The notes under the pieces: model-generated
Databases searched by the model: none
What the model was told of the DNA's origin: nothing
Seen by the model: only the letters and a program-made list of their open reading frames with translations
Shown: positions 23,321 through 34,393 of the stretch, piece after piece
How the letters are laid out: every line of letters starts with the position of its first letter
How positions within the stretch are numbered: position 1 is the first letter of the stretch
Made by a program: the position numbers and the translations under genes
NCBI GenBank assembly: GCA_034508935.3
Contig: CM067454.1
Location: forward strand, 39,467,785 to 39,531,784
Length of the DNA: 64,000 bases
Reading direction: 5' to 3'
DNA from: Berghia stephanieae
Taxonomy: Eukaryota; Mollusca; Gastropoda; Nudibranchia; Aeolidiidae

Positions 23321-23750
23321 TATAATTTTGTTAGTATTTTTATAGAGAGGCACATGCTCAAATCCGTGTAAGGATGGAATTTTCCTCATAAATATTGAAT
23401 TCCAAAGTCATTGTTCCATTCCGACCAATCACTAGATGAATTTTAATATAGAGGTACCGCCTTTTTCAAAGACCTAACAGGTGTTAATAAGATTTATCAG
23501 GTAGGGTTTGACTTTACTTAACCTGACACACCGATATCATAAAGTTTTCATCAAGAGAGCAGTAACTACAATACAACTTGGGTTTGAAACCGGAGTCGTA
23601 AAGGGCTAGGTTGACATGTTGTTGCTCTCTTAGTGAAAATGGTAAGATATCTGATGTTGAAGTAATATTGAAACAGTTAAACTTGAATCGCAAAACACTT
23701 ATTTATGAAAAAATCTGAATCAGGTTGACAGATTCAATCAAGGTCTTTAC

Positions 23751-23812
23751 CTGAGCTGCTGTAACTGGTCGACAGCTTGGGCATAACATTCCTCTTTGAT
23801 GGAAGACAGGCT
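23751..23812 (-). CDS. Probable host exon, coiled-coil-like; possibly ALS2
   Basis: On the - strand, ATTCCATCACCAG precedes 62 nt that end CAGCTCAG before gtaaag, both good splice sites. The frame reads SLSSIKEECYAQAVDQLQQL plus a split arginine codon and has the composition of real protein. It lies 5.5 kb upstream of the alsin-like VPS9 exon on the same strand. YAQAVDQLQQL loosely resembles the stretch of alsin just before its VPS9 domain, as I remember it. It leaves in phase 2, so at least one exon before the VPS9 exon remains to be found. Confidence 0.5.
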
Positions 23813-24112
23813 CTGGTGATGGAATATAAACAACAAATCAAACTTTTTTGACATCATTTAGATAAAATTCAGTCGTACCGACTTGGCTGAGTCAACGATA
23901 TTCGCAGTTTGAATCTTGATATTGCATTTTCAAGACTATAAAGACGCACCCAACTAAAAGCTACACCATCCAATTTTTTTAAAGATCTATTTTATGCAAA
24001 CAAAAGCTGCTCATAAGCGTATATGGGGCATAAGCGTAACCTCCTAAACTCGGGCATGCTGAGTAGGACCTACCAGTATGACAATAATTCAATAAGCTGA
24101 AAGGAACCAATG

Positions 24113-24370
24113 TGTGATTTCAGTCATTATTTATTATCCGTTAAAATGTCATGAAGCCGACACGGACAAAGGAAAAATACAAGCATTAGCATTGTGCAAT
24201 TTCAGTCGTCATTTATCCATTAAAATATCATAACAGCCATGAAGACTACACACTTGGCTGACAAGGACAAGTAAAATACAAGCATTAGCAATGTGCGATT
24301 TAAGTCGTCATTTATTGACTACAATATCATAAGAACACTCATGAACATAACACATTTGGATGATGTGGTC
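24113..24370. repeat. ~98 bp tandem repeat, partly scattered by insertions
   Basis: Three units (starting near 24113, 24195 and 24293) share GTGCGATTTAAGTCGTCATTTATT, a CATGAA...ACACA...TGGCTGA block and AAAATACAAGCATTAGCA. Further partial units appear at about 24658-24720 and 25078-25180, separated from the array by two SINEs. Confidence 0.65.
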
Positions 24371-24395
24371 TCTCTCGTCATTTATTCATTACAAT

Positions 24396-24655
24396 AAGGG
24401 GGGGGGGGGGGGGGGGAGTGGCTGAGTGGTTAAGGCATTGCACTGTGGTCCGGAAGGTCCTGGTTCGAGCCCCGCTACAGGCACTTTCTTTTTTTTTTTT
24501 CTTGGGCAAGATTATCAACCCCCAATTTGCTTACCTGGACAAGATGGGTGATTTCTGTTGACATCAGGCATCTTGTTTGATGAATTATCTATCTTCTTTC
24601 GTGTAATGCCTAGGCGACAATATCTTATAAAGTCTGGCGGAAGGGCATAATTTAA
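24396..24655 (+). mobile_element. tRNA-derived SINE, Leu/Ser-like head (copy 2)
   Basis: A poly-G run of about 20 bases precedes GTGGCTGAGTGGTTAAGGC (A box) and GGTTCGAGCCCC (B box). The same body as the copy at 17481 follows, ending near GGAAGGGCATAATTT. The head is closer to a tRNA consensus than in the first copy. Inserted in the 98 bp tandem repeat. Confidence 0.85.
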
Positions 24656-24770
24656 TCAAACAACAGCCATGAATACAATGTATTTGGCTGATGTGGACAA
24701 GGTAAGTTATTAGCATTAAAAAAAAATTTTTTTTTAATAAAAATTTTTTTTAAAAATAAAAATAAATAAA

Positions 24771-25070
24771 AATTGAGCTTTATATAGCGCAATATCCACT
24801 AATGTGCTCAACGCGCTTTACAAGGGGTCCCTGGTCAACAGCAACATTTAACATGTAGGACAGGACATGACGCCTGTTAGGCGATATTACAATTTTTCGG
24901 ACAAAGACAACGCTGTTAACGGCCAGGTACTCATTTTACACCTGAGTACGGTGAGAGAATGTGAGTAAAGAGCCTTTTCCAAGGACTCAACTATGCGCGA
25001 ACGCGAGGCTCGAACCCAGGACCTTCCGATTCAAAAGCGAGTGTCATACCACTAGACCACATAGCCGCAT
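24771..25070 (-). mobile_element. tRNA-derived SINE with L2-like tail (copy 1)
   Basis: On the - strand the head GCGGCTATGTGGTCTAGTGG (A box) and GGGTTCGAGCCTCG (B box) is followed by a conserved body (AATGAGTACCTGGCCGTTAAC). The 3' end has AAGCGCGTTGAGCACATTAG then GCGCTATATAAAGC. The tail resembles the stem-loop tail of L2-type LINEs, the likely source of its reverse transcriptase. Further copies lie at 56658 and 61825. Confidence 0.9.
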
Positions 25071-25602
25071 TATCGATATAATATGTGATTCTGTCCTTGT
25101 TTATTTAATATAATATCAAAACAATAACCATGAAGTTAACGCACATGGCTGACACAGACAAAGAAAAATACTAGAATTAGCCGCACCAGACTATAAGCTA
25201 CACAGGGTTGAGAATCAGGGGAAAAATGTTGTGAATTACAGTCAGGAAAATGTAGTAACTGCTTTTGGGTTTTTATTTTCCTCCAGATTTGGGAGTTTCA
25301 AAAGCTCTGTTCAATTTTGTCTTATCCCACTTGGACTTGGATAATTGAATAAATAAAGAAATAACTAAAAAAATATAAGTAAATAAATAGAAAAATAGAT
25401 GAATAAATATATAAATAAGTACATAAATAAATATATAATTAACTTTATTTTAAAATCAATATTTGTTATTCACGTCAATTTGGAGGCAAGGCAAAATTAA
25501 CCTAGATTAGATGTCAGACACAGTACAATGCTGAGGTAAACGCAATAGGATTTTTTTGCTTTTTTATTCAATAATTCATGTTCATCATCATCATTGCCTT
25601 TT

Positions 25603-28015
25603 TCACCCTGGGTCAGGGTATAGGCCACAGACAAACAGTTTCCATCCTTCTCTATCCTGAGCCAACTTTTTTATCTCATTCCAGGTCTTACCACTTCTTT
25701 GTATATCAGCTTCTTTAATTCTTCTCCATGTTCCTCGTGGCCTTCCCCTTGATCTTCTGCCCTGAGGGTTCCAGTCCAATACTTTCTTTGTTATAGTTGA
25801 GTCATTCTTTCTAAGCGTGTGTCCAATCCACCTCCATCGTCTTCTTCCTATATCCTCTCCCACTGGTTTCTGCTGTGTTCTTTTCCATACTTCTTCATTT
25901 TTTATTCTATCCATCCATTTTATTCTGAGTAGCTTACGCATGCACCTGTTTACGAAAATCTGTACCCTCCTTATACATGCCTGTGATGCGTTCCAAGTTT
26001 CACATCCATACAGTAGGACAGACTTCACGTTTGAGTTGAAAAGTCTTAGCTTTAGTTGAAGGGAGATATCTTTAGTTCTCCAAACTCTGTTCAAAGATGT
26101 GAATGCAGCCTGTGCCTTTCCTATTCGTGCTTTCACCTCTGCTTCCGTGCCTCCATCCTTGTCAATTATACTTCCGAGATAGCAGAAAGTGTCTATATCT
26201 TCGAGTTCCTGATCTTTTACTTTGATCTGCTCCCTTTGACGCGTACCTATCCTCAAGACCTTTGACTTTGCAGGGTGAATTCTTAGACCAATTGATTCCG
26301 AGAGGCTGTTTATAATTGTGGTTTTTGCTTGCATCTGGTCCTGGGTGTGGGACAGAAGAGCCAGATCATCTGCAAAATCCAGATCATCCAACTGTGTCCA
26401 GGGGGTCCACTGTATCCCATTTCTTCTCCCTTTGGAGGTTTCCTTCATTAGCCAATCAATGGCAAGGATGAACAGGAATGGTGAGAGCAAGCATCCCTGC
26501 TTGACACCAGTCTTAATTTCAAAGCTGTCAGTAAGCTGATCTTCATGTACAACCCTGCAACTTGATCCTTCATACATTTCCTTAATGAGGTTTACTATCT
26601 TTTCAGGGAGTCCATAATGTGCCAGAATTTTCCACAATGTTGCTCTGTCAATACTGTCGAAAGCCTTCTCGTAATCCAGAAAGTTGACAATAAGAGGAGA
26701 GTTCCATTCTATAGACTGTTCTACTATGACTCGCAGAGAGGCAATCTGGTCGGTGGTTGAACGGTTTTTCCGAAAACCTGCCTGTTCGTCCCGCAGTTTA
26801 GCATCTGTTGCATTCTTAATTCTCTCTAAAATAATACGGTTGAAAACCTTTCCTGGGATAGAAAGAAGAGTGATGCCTCGATAATTATTACAATTACTGA
26901 GGTCCCCTTTCTTTGGAAGCTTGATAAGATGTCCTTCCTTCCAATCCTTTGGGAATATCCCGTCATTCCAGATTCTCTCAAATAGTGGGTGCAGGGCCTC
27001 AGCATTTCTTTTCGCATCAACTTTTAGAGCCTCCGGTGGAATCTGGTCTGGTCCAGCAGCTTTCCCCCTTTTCATCTTGTTAATGGCACCCACAATCTCT
27101 GCTATCGATGGTGGATCACAGCTAATTGGTAGCTCATTCCTTGCAGGCAAAATTTCTGGCTGGTTGTCTGGTGGTGGTCTGTTCAGAAGGCAGTTGAAAT
27201 GTTCCCTCCATCGTTCAGATTGAGCCTCTTTTCCAAAAATAGTTTTCCCATCTTTGTCTTTGACTGGTACCTCTGGTTTCCCATATTTTCCAGCAAGTGT
27301 CTTGGTAGTTTGATAAAGGATCCTCATGTGTCCTCCAGTCGCTGCTGCTTCTGCTTTCTCTGCAAGTCTGTTCATGAATGCTTCCTTGTCTTTCTTCACA
27401 GATCTTTTGACTTCCTTAGCTATGGCTCGATACTGCTCTTGTGCATCCAGCCTTGAAGCCCTTGTTCGGCTTGCATTCACTTGTTCCTTCCTTGTTCTCC
27501 TCTTTTCAATAAGGTCCAAGGTGGTTGGACTTATCCATTCTTTATGTTCCGATTTCTTTACCCCCAATACCTCATGGCAAGTTGTTATGTAGACTTCCTT
27601 GATCTTTGCCCAATGTGACTCTACATCTATGTCCTCCTCGAGCTCAGTAAGAGGTTGGAATCTATTACTCAATTGTAGTTTGAATTCCTCATTCTTTTCC
27701 CCATCAAGTGCATTCACCTCGAATTTTCTTCTTGTATGTGATCTGGCCCCGTGTTTTCTGAGTCGGAGCTTAAGCTTTGCCAATAGCAGGTGGTGGTCTG
27801 ATCCAACATCTGCCCCTCTCTGTACTGTCACATCTTCCAATGAACGTCTGAATCTACGAGAGATACAAAAATGATCAATCTGATTCTCTGTCACACCATC
27901 TGGTGAGACCCAAGTTGCTTTGTGGATCCTCTTATGGGGAACACTGATCCTCCAATCACCAAACTGTTGAATGCACAGAAATTTGCAAACCTCTCTCCAT
28001 TATCATTCATTTCTC
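25603..28015 (-). CDS. LINE ORF2, 3' portion: endonuclease end and reverse transcriptase
   Basis: The long frame (763 codons from 27894) starts in the last part of the endonuclease (TENQIDHFCISRRFR, VGSDHHLLLAKLKLRLRK). It then has a linker and the reverse transcriptase: NCNNYRGITLLSIPGKVFNR, AGFRKNRSTTDQIASLR, DYEKAFDSIDR, GVKQGCLLSPFLF and the catalytic FADDLALLSHT near residue 480. The C-terminal part has GRRSRGRPRGTWRR and ends EGWKLFVCGLYPDPG. The upstream continuation to 28015 (GERFANFCAFNSLVIGGSVF, HKRIHKATWVSPDG) needs one base more near 27935, so there is a single frameshift. Similar proteins are often annotated as craniofacial development protein 2-like; the clade is RTE-like but not certain. 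Confidence 0.9.
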
Positions 28016-28833
28016 CCGTGTGGTGTCCGGGGTCCCTCAAATGAGAGGGTCAAGAATAGCCCAACGCCAAGCCAGCGTGTCGTAAAAGGCGACTAATGGT
28101 GTGTGATTCCCCCATCTTTGAGTCACCTGGTCCTCCAGGTTGGGGGTTGGCAAAGGGTTAACACCCCTTTCCGTTAAACTCAAACCGTTACAGAAACACA
28201 GACAGACAAACTAAATCCTTTTTTTAGCTTGGGCGACCGAAGAGTTTCTGGAATTACAGAATTTATGAAGGACAACAGACAAAGCCGAAAGGACTCTGCT
28301 GACCCGATGACGTCTTCGCCAAACAAGCAGCTTCGAATTGCGTCGTGGAACGTTCGCACCATGTATGAAGCAGGAAAAAGCTCTCAAGTTGTGACTGAGA
28401 TGAGAAGATACAGGCTGCATATACTTGGAGTAAGCGAAACCCACTGGATACAATCCGGACAGAAACACCTCAAGTCTGGGGAGAAGATTTTATATTCAGG
28501 GAGAGGGGACGGGATTCATACACAGGGAGTAGGAATAATTCTAAGCAAGTTTGCCCAGAAGTCACTGAGAGGATGGGAACAATGCGGAGAAAGGATCATC
28601 ATGGCGTCCTTTACAACACGGAGTAAGAAGATCAGCATGAACATTGTACAGATCTATGCCCCAACAAATGATGCAACAGATGAGGACAAAGATACATTTT
28701 ATGGTCTGCTACAACAAGTCATTGACAAGTTGCCAAGGAAAGACATCAACATATTGATGGGAGATGCTAATGCAAAAGTGGGACAGGATAACGTAGGCTA
28801 TGAAGGTATCATGGGACGTCATGGCATGGGAGA
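28016..28833 (+). CDS. LINE ORF2, inverted 5' portion: AP endonuclease N-terminus
   Basis: An untranslated stretch (28016-28228) is followed by an open frame with QLRIASWNVRTMYEAGKSSQ, LGVSETHWI, GVGIILS, VQIYAPTNDATDEDKD and LMGDANAKVGQDN. These are the metal-binding and catalytic motifs of the exonuclease-endonuclease-phosphatase fold used by LINEs to nick target DNA. It stops in the element after GRHGMGE and runs a few codons into flanking DNA. The remainder of the domain is on the other strand at 28015 and below. Confidence 0.9.
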
Positions 28834-28889
28834 AATAATTCATGTTAACAGCTATTTTTCGCCTCTGTATGCTTATGAACGTTAAGGTG

Positions 28890-29046
28890 CATATGTGTGT
28901 CGTTGTGAGGGTATGTGTATATGCGCGCTTGTATAAATGGGTTTGTGTACAAAAATGTTTATAATGATTTTTTTACAATTTTGTGCGCCTAGTGCTGTTT
29001 TGCCAACGGGATTGGGCGCTATACAAAAAACTTTATGATGATGATT
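28890..29046 (+). mobile_element. 3' end of an L2-like LINE or SINE
   Basis: GTGCGCCTAGTGCTG and GGGCGCTATACAAAAAAC can form the tail stem-loop usual in L2-type elements, followed by a short (ATG)n run. The upstream limit is uncertain. Confidence 0.45.
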
Positions 29047-29294
29047 ATTATATGAATTACAAAATCCTAAACGTAAAAGCTTCTTCTTCGTATAAAAACT
29101 TGTGATGAATGAAATGAGCTAAAAATAACTCAAAAGTTGGTAATCTACAGTAATCAAAGAGGTTTAATTTTAATAACAACCCAATGTAAATCCGTAATGA
29201 GCTGTAGTATAAGGTCCGTCTATATCATTGCCCCTAATATTGGTTGAACTGATAGAGCTCTAGAGGTGTGTATAAAACTTCAACAACACCCCCC

Positions 29295-29325
<31 letters not shown>

Positions 29326-30859
29326 AAACAAAAAAAAAAAAACAAAAAACACACACAGGCACACTTTTTAAAATTTATTATTCTTGAGCCAGGTTACTCG
29401 CTTTACAATAAAATGCCTTTTTTCCTTCTCACAGTCACAGTAGCCAAATAATGCGAAGCAGCTTGGAAGATGTTACCGTTAAAAGTGAAATTGTCAAACT
29501 TTGACACCTGTAAAATATCAAAGATATGACAAGGGGTTGAGTATGCTTAGGAGAATCTCGTTTTGTTATATTAAATCTCGACAATAAAAATATTATCCAT
29601 CTATTATTGTGAAAAGTGTGTTCCCTCAAACTCAAAGAGTATCAGAATCAGTCACTGAGTCACTGCTTGAGCATGAAGTAACCAGACATGAGTGAAGGTA
29701 TCGTTAGACATAAAGTAAAAATCGGTGAGTGAAGCTGTGACTGACAAAAAGTTAATCGTATAGAGTAAAACATATACAAAACATTCTACAATTATGCGAG
29801 AGATAGATCTAAAGTTAAAGACCGGAAAGCTACAGCGTTAACACTAAACCTTTACCTTCTCTTAAAACAATTGATACAAATTTCAAACTCCAACATTGAA
29901 ATTGAAACCGTACCTTTGTATTTTTGTATTATTTGGTCCCCGGTTCATTGCTGGTGAAGGAAATTTAGAAGCCGGACAAGGTTGCGTACAAAATAGATCT
30001 CCCGTTTTTGTTGATTAAATTGTAGGTATCATACTTTCAGTTAAAACAAACATGCATAAATAAAATCTTAATTCAGTTAAATTCAACATATAATGGCTAA
30101 ATTATTCTGAAAATCAGGTTACACAAATAGTTCTTGTTTTGTTCACAAAGCGCATCAATTTTGAATAATTAACTTCACCGTTATCTAAAAATAGAACGAC
30201 AGTAATTTTTGACAAATTTTACCATTTGTTTAATAAACTATCAATATTTAGATATTATTTAGTGCACGATCGAGTATTTTTATGAGTTTGTGTTTATTTT
30301 GCCACATTTTAATGGTAATTGTTAAAACTTCAAGGTCAAGGCAGGAGCACGTTGTTTTCGGCCTGCTGCTGTCGTCTGCTAGATATTTGTGCATGTGACA
30401 TGTTACACATCGTGGGTGGAAATTTTTTGAATCTATTTATAGTCTAAGGAAAACAACTGAGTAATTATTATTAGACGAAACATGCTTGTCAACAATAATG
30501 CAGTTATTTCTCTTTGACCACAAAAAAAATATTCTGATGCTGCTTTCCTCGTTATTTTCCATCGGCTGCTAATAAAATGTATTTTAGGCTATATTTTAGA
30601 TTTCGAATTATTAAAGCGAACAAAGATAGGGTTTACTACATTTGTTTCTTTGCTACCTAAAAACTAAATTTTATGGGGTTTTTAAATCTAAAATTTTCTA
30701 TGGAATGTGAGCGGTCAAACATAGGAGCAAGTGCTAAAACACTGCCAGACTTTTGTTTTGACAGGAACCTTAGAATGGTTAGCTCTAACTATACCTAAAG
30801 AAAAATACTTCTCACATACCTAGCCCTAAAGCGGCACTTTTCACACACGACCAAATTGA

Positions 30860-30860
<1 letters not shown>
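29047..30860. other. AT-rich sequence, no gene supported
   Basis: Contains a poly-C then poly-A tract (29289-29345) and otherwise unique AT-rich DNA. Two weak exon-like bits on the - strand (near 29500 and 29925-29960) have splice-like edges but no protein signal worth calling. Confidence 0.4.
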
Positions 30861-30862
<2 letters not shown>

Positions 30863-30932
<70 letters not shown>

Positions 30933-30941
30933 TGAAAGAGT

Positions 30942-30987
<46 letters not shown>

Positions 30988-30995
30988 GTGAAAGA

Positions 30996-31047
<52 letters not shown>
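30863..31047. repeat. (GA)n microsatellite
   Basis: About 185 bp of GA dinucleotides with a few GAGTGA interruptions that are themselves repeated. Confidence 0.95.
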
Positions 31048-31049
<2 letters not shown>

Positions 31050-31089
31050 CGACAACTAAGACCAAAAATGAGTAAATAAATAAAATATG

Positions 31090-32546
31090 GCAACAATAAA
31101 TAATGACGAATAAAAATTTGGAAGAATATATACAGATTCATTTGAAATCTGTAATAATGGTACAGTCTGCTTATCGCAAGGGACACTGCACTGAGTCTGC
31201 TTTGATCAAAGTGCAAAATGATCTTGTTAATTATGTTGCTGATAAGAAGACGGAGGTGCTCGTACTGCTTGATTTAAGTGTCGCATTCGATTTTAATATT
31301 CAAAATGATGTTTTGGACTGTTTGAATCTTATCTCTCTGACCGCACACGGTGTGTTGCCATTGAAGATTCTCTTTCTGATATTTGTGTTCTGCAGTTTGG
31401 GGTACCCAGGGTTCTGTCCTGGGGCCCATCTTATATACCTTGTATACAACACCCATAAATGTTATAACCTCGGCGTATGAGTTGAATTTTCACTTGTATG
31501 CTGACGATACTCAAAATTATGTCCCTGTTACTAACGAGACGAGAGTGGACATTGTATCTCGAGTGGAAGCGTGCGTGAAAGACATAAAAGATTGGATGGT
31601 TTTAAATAAATTAAAGTTAAATGAGGATAAAACGGAAATAATAAGTTTTTATGGAAATGACCGGAAAAGAACAGAAATAGAATCATTGAGCATTGCTGGT
31701 AGTCAAATTAAGATTGTAAATGGTGGAAATGTCAGGAATTTAGGTGCATATTTAGATTCACGATTGTGTATGGACGCTCATGTTGGTAAAGTTGCTCAGA
31801 TTTGTCATCTTCATCTCCATAAAATTAGACATCTTTTGGATACTGAGACTGTCAAAACATTTATGACATCATTTGTACTTAATCGAATAGATTACTGTAT
31901 GTAACACTCTGTTACAATCGTCACCAAAATATATAATTAGACAGCTTCAGAAAGTGTAAAATAGAGCTGCTAGAATGGTGACTGGTTGTGGGGTGAAAGC
32001 ACATAACGACGATTTTAATAACTTGGCTCCCTGTTAACTGCCGAATTATGTTCAAAATTCTATGCTATGCTTTTAAATGTTTTAATAAGACAGCTCCTGT
32101 ATACTTACAAAATATATTTAATCTCTATGTGTCGGAGAGAGAACTTAGATCCAGTGGTTAAGATCTCTTCCAGGTTCCTCGCTGTAGATCGTCTTTTAGT
32201 GAGAGATCTTTTAGCCAGTCGGCATCCGTCTTATGGAAACAACTGCCTTCATCCTCAAAATATGTCCGACATTTGAAAACTTTAAAAATAAACTTAAAAC
32301 ACCTCTCTTTAGAAAATCATTTGATGTTTAACATTTCTATTAGGCCTACATGTTATAGATATCCCAAATTTTCATCTTGTAGCACAGTGTGTGGTAATTA
32401 AATTACAAATTGATTGATGCTATTCAAATATGATAGATTTTATACTTAAATCATTAATTTATTGTTTTGTTTTATTTGCATATTGTAAAGCGCCTCTGAG
32501 CACATTGTGGATCTAGGCGCTATATAAATTCATTCATTCAATCAAT
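31090..32546 (+). mobile_element. L2-like LINE, 3' half, decayed
   Basis: The reverse transcriptase is read in several frames. QSAYRKGHCTESALIKVQND and DLSVAFDFNIQNDVLD occur near 31160-31320. GTQGSVLGPILYTLYTTPIN and the catalytic FHLYADDTQNYVP come at 31395-31525, then LNEDKTEIISF and NVRNLGAYLDSRL follow. After 31904 the C-terminal region persists with stops. The 3' end has AAAGCGCCTCTGAGCACATTG, TAGGCGCTATATAAATTC and a (ATTC)n tail, the typical L2 tail stem-loop. The 5' half is absent, replaced by a GA tract. Not active. Confidence 0.85.
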
Positions 32547-32812
32547 ATGAAAAGATAAACAAGGAAAAGCATTCACCTAAGCGATATACAATGACGACAA
32601 ACAATAATTTACAGTTAGAAGGCAGACTCATAAGTGATTCTTTATTTTGAACTATTCTTTCTGCTGTTGAGTCTTCCAGCTTCTTCATCTATAATATTGA
32701 GGCGCTTTGCCAGGGTTGGTCTTGACGGGACTCGACTGGTAGTTGTGTACTCAATTGGAGAGAAAAATAAAGTGAGTAAATGTGAATCATATATTTTTAA
32801 AAGAGAGAAGGG

Positions 32813-32892
32813 GTGGGGGGGGGGGGGGATGTTTGTTCCCGTTTATACGTGTCCCATTTACTCACTTAATTCTTCTCTCCCCCCCCCCCCCC
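32813..32892. repeat. Paired poly-G and poly-C tracts
   Basis: A run of G near 32813-32828 and a run of C near 32880-32892 face each other 50 bp apart and could fold as a hairpin. Assembly length of such tracts is unreliable. Confidence 0.7.
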
Positions 32893-33016
32893 TCAATTTT
32901 TTTCTCCATCTTATTGACTCATTAGGCACCTCTAGTACTTGTAAGCAATTCCGGTCTGATTTGAATAAGGCTAAAAGATGATATTTTGTTTTTGTTGTTG
33001 GATTGTGTTTTTTATG

Positions 33017-33358
<342 letters not shown>

Positions 33359-33447
33359 GTATCTTCTTAGTTAAATTGGTCTGAAAAGGTATAAATTAAT
33401 GATCTTTATTTTAAACCAGTGACTGCCCATAAACCCTTCCTCCATTA

Positions 33448-33670
33448 GGGGACAGCGTGGCTAAGAGGTTCGGTGTCTTTGCTGCGTACCCGAAAGGTCC
33501 CGAGTTCGATCACCGCCGCTGCGCTGTGTGGCCTTGAGCAAGTCACCTCGCCTTAGCTCAATTTGCGGTGCTGCACTGCGGCTGACGCCTGGGTTATTCC
33601 AGTCTTCCCTTAGAATAGACCCTTGAGACAAATTTCCCTTTGGGATGAATAAAGAGAATTTTATTCATTT
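33448..33670 (+). mobile_element. tRNA-derived SINE, third type
   Basis: GCGTGGCTAAGAGGTTCGG and GGTCCCGAGTTCGATCACC are A- and B-box like. A body with GCCTTGAGCAAGTCACCTCG and a tail CCCTTTGGGATGAATAAAG follow. GGCAAGTCACTT-like blocks are common in deuterostome and mollusc SINE bodies. Single copy in this window. Confidence 0.7.
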
Positions 33671-34047
33671 TTTTTTCTATTTAATTTATTACCGGTCGTA
33701 TTGGTAAAATCAATTTGCTGTAATATTTTTATGCATTCAACCACCTTAGTTTAAAAACTACATCCGGAACGGAACAAAAAACAAATTGGTCTTTCTTTAC
33801 AGCGTGCCGTGCAATGTGCTGATTGCTGCAATCGTTAGGAAATCTCTGTGTTGTTCGTGTTACGTTTTCAGTCAGGTATTACTCAAAAGTTGCAACATTT
33901 TGAGTTTATTTATAGCCCTCAGATTACTTTTAGAGCTCTCAGTTTTTAGCAGTTACAAAGTTATTAAGGAAAAGTAGAAAACGGTAAGGGCTGCCTGAAG
34001 CCGGTGATCGTAAAATTTAATAACTACGAAAGAGTAAGAGTAAGAGT

Positions 34048-34192
34048 GAAAATGGAAAGGCTTCGTATGGGAACAAAACAGACAATGGACGTTTCGGGTA
34101 CAAACCCTTCGTCAGCACAACATTGCACAATTAAACGTGGAAAACAAATGTCTGTTTTGTTCCCATACGAAGCCTTTCCATTTTCACTCTTT
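34048..34192. repeat. Hairpin with ~37 bp near-perfect arms (second copy 35059-35205)
   Basis: AAAATGGAAAGGCTTCGTAT with GGGAACAAAACAGA on the left is mirrored by TCTGTTTTGTTCCCATACGA with AGCCTTTCCATTTT on the right, over a loop of about 70 bp that includes GGACGTTTCGGGTACAAACC. The duplicate at 35059-35205 has two substitutions in the right arm. Confidence 0.85.
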
Positions 34193-34302
34193 AGTTAGTA
34201 AAGTCATTAATTAATAAGGACGCTCTGACTCTGTCTTTAACTTTTATAATTTTAGTTCTAAGGAAATGACTTTGGGTTTGAAACGAATATTTTTGTGTTC
34301 GT

Positions 34303-34393
34303 GGATAGCTCACACGGTAGAGCCACGCTCTCACCTGCCAGGCGGAGTTGTACCAAATAGGTCGCAGGTTCAAACCCCACCACCGCCGCGAAA
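34303..34393 (+). mobile_element. tRNA-like SINE head (duplicated at 34697-34790)
   Basis: GGATAGCTCACACGGTAGAGCC (A box) and GGTCGCAGGTTCAAACCCCACC (B box) stand at tRNA distance. The anticodon stem is disturbed and no acceptor stem closes, so it is a retroposon head and not a working tRNA. The second copy carries a 3 bp insertion (TCG) before the B-box half. Confidence 0.65.

Larger units (their letters stand above)
25583..28833 (-). mobile_element. RTE-like LINE with inverted 5' part and 13 bp target duplication
   Basis: The element is flanked by identical AATAATTCATGTT at 25570-25582 and 28834-28846. From 28015 down to 25583 it runs on the - strand: end of the endonuclease, reverse transcriptase and a (ATG)n-type tail. 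From 28016 to 28833 it runs on the + strand: 5' untranslated region and first two thirds of the endonuclease. The two parts meet in the protein at the same point (GRHGMGE). Both contain GGGAGAAAT, so this is one insertion whose 5' section was flipped, as produced by twin priming. It is therefore a single dead-on-arrival copy, otherwise well preserved. Confidence 0.9.

Noticed and set aside
24415-24490. Possible genuine tRNA-Leu or tRNA-Ser gene.
   Set aside because: No closing acceptor stem, and followed by a SINE body shared with 17481-17712.
29465-29510. Tiny - strand exon-like block with TTTTACAG and a gtaaca donor.
   Set aside because: About 30 nt with no protein signal and no phase partner; splice-like motifs are common in AT-rich DNA.
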